Source of the DNA: an uncultured Pelagibacteraceae bacterium
Lineage (GTDB): Bacteria > Pseudomonadota > Alphaproteobacteria > Pelagibacterales > Pelagibacteraceae
Length of the DNA: 64,000 nt
NCBI GenBank assembly: GCA_902514665.1
Contig: CABXRS010000001.1
Span: 1 to 64,000 of the forward strand
Direction: 5' to 3'
A model generated the notes under the pieces. The model was given only the letters and a program-made list of their open reading frames with translations, was not told the origin of the DNA and did no database searches. Position 1 is the stretch's first letter; every line of letters begins with the position of its first letter. Below are positions 63,202-64,000 of this stretch, piece after piece. The translations under genes and the position numbers were made by a program.

Positions 63202-64000
63202 ATGAATAAAGTAAAGAACAATCAAAACATAGAAGATTTGAAATCGAACAACTTCGAATGGAGATTGGTTCAAGTTAATATGAGAGATAAATTAGGATCC
63301 GAAGTTTATGAAAGCTGGTTAAAAAAAATTTCTTTCATAGAAGAATTTAATAATTATATGTTATTATCTGTACCCACTAGATTTATTAGAGATTGGATAA
63401 CATCAAGATATTTAGATCAAATATTACAAATTATAAAAAATTACAAAAAAGATATTGCAAGAATTGAATTTAGAATAGTTGAGCCGCAAAATGTCCAAAC
63501 TAAGGAGGCTTTAAAAGAAGAAGCTAACTCAAAAGAAAATGTTTCCTTTATAAAAGACTCTTATTTGCAATATAATCGAATTGATCCTAATAAACGATTT
63601 GATAACTTTATCACAGGAACAAGTAATAAGCTGGCTTATGAGGCATCATTAAAGGTTTCAGAAAATATTTCGCATTACAACCCACTTTACATTTATGGTG
63701 GTGTTGGAATGGGTAAAACACATTTGCTAAATTCTATTGGTTTTGAGTTAAAAAAAAATAGTAAAGTTATGTTTATTTCAGCAGAACGTTTTATGTATCA
63801 ATTTGTAAAATCAATTAAATCAAATGATATGGTAAAGTTTAAAGAATATTTTAGAAATACAGACATTTTGATAATTGATGATATTCAGTTCATAAGTGGT
63901 AAAGAGGCCATGCAGGAAGAATTTTTTCATACCTTTAATGCTTTATTGGATAAGGGATCTCAAATAATCGTCTCTGCTGATAGATCTCCTAATAAATTAT
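63202..64000 (+). CDS. dnaA: Chromosomal replication initiator DnaA, N-terminal part (runs off window end)
   Basis: FNWRLVQ-like start, YIYGGVGMGKTHLLNSIGF, LIIDDIQFISGKEAMQEEFFHTFNALL. Confidence 0.96.
   Translation, partial: MNKVKNNQNIEDLKSNNFEWRLVQVNMRDKLGSEVYESWLKKISFIEEFNNYMLLSVPTRFIRDWITSRYLDQILQIIKNYKKDIARIEFRIVEPQNVQTKEALKEEANSKENVSFIKDSYLQYNRIDPNKRFDNFITGTSNKLAYEASLKVSENISHYNPLYIYGGVGMGKTHLLNSIGFELKKNSKVMFISAERFMYQFVKSIKSNDMVKFKEYFRNTDILIIDDIQFISGKEAMQEEFFHTFNALLDKGSQIIVSADRSPNKL

Noticed and set aside
1-64000. tRNA, rRNA, CRISPR arrays, IS elements, prophage genes
   Set aside because: None seen by eye; nearly all non-coding gaps are too short, and coding content is housekeeping. 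A tRNAscan/CRISPR search would be needed to be certain.

Overview
AT-rich, very compact alphaproteobacterial chromosome segment. Protein content and gene order look like SAR11/Pelagibacterales; this is a judgement from the translated sequence, with no database search. The window starts inside coaE and ends inside dnaA. It covers the conserved hemE-hemH-hemJ-rho-mnmE-mnmG-rsmG-parA-parB cluster, holA-lptE-leuS, a major porin, dnaJ-dnaK-grpE, nusA-infB-rbfA-rpsO-pnp, fabI-fabB-fabA, irr-katG, and ubiE/mutM/rpsT/dnaA. I saw no CRISPR array, mobile element, rRNA or tRNA. Best leads: (1) an uncalled 29-aa ORF (20206-20295) ending in an ArfA-like KKGKGSFKRK tail, possibly a minimal ribosome-rescue factor; (2) the same Irr-box-like 17-mer TTTAGAA-N3-TTATAAA upstream of both irr and katG; (3) a near-consensus parS inside rsmG and a probable oriC between the PPSR gene and hemE; (4) translation/RNA-modification loci that look eroded (rimP, ylxR and truB not at their usual positions, TsaB apparently internally shortened, no rimI); (5) several inverted-repeat RNA/DNA structures, including one shared by the pnp 3' end and a convergent 39-aa membrane-protein gene; (6) head-to-head genes whose start regions abut or overlap. 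All product calls are by reading the translations; no searches or folding programs were run.
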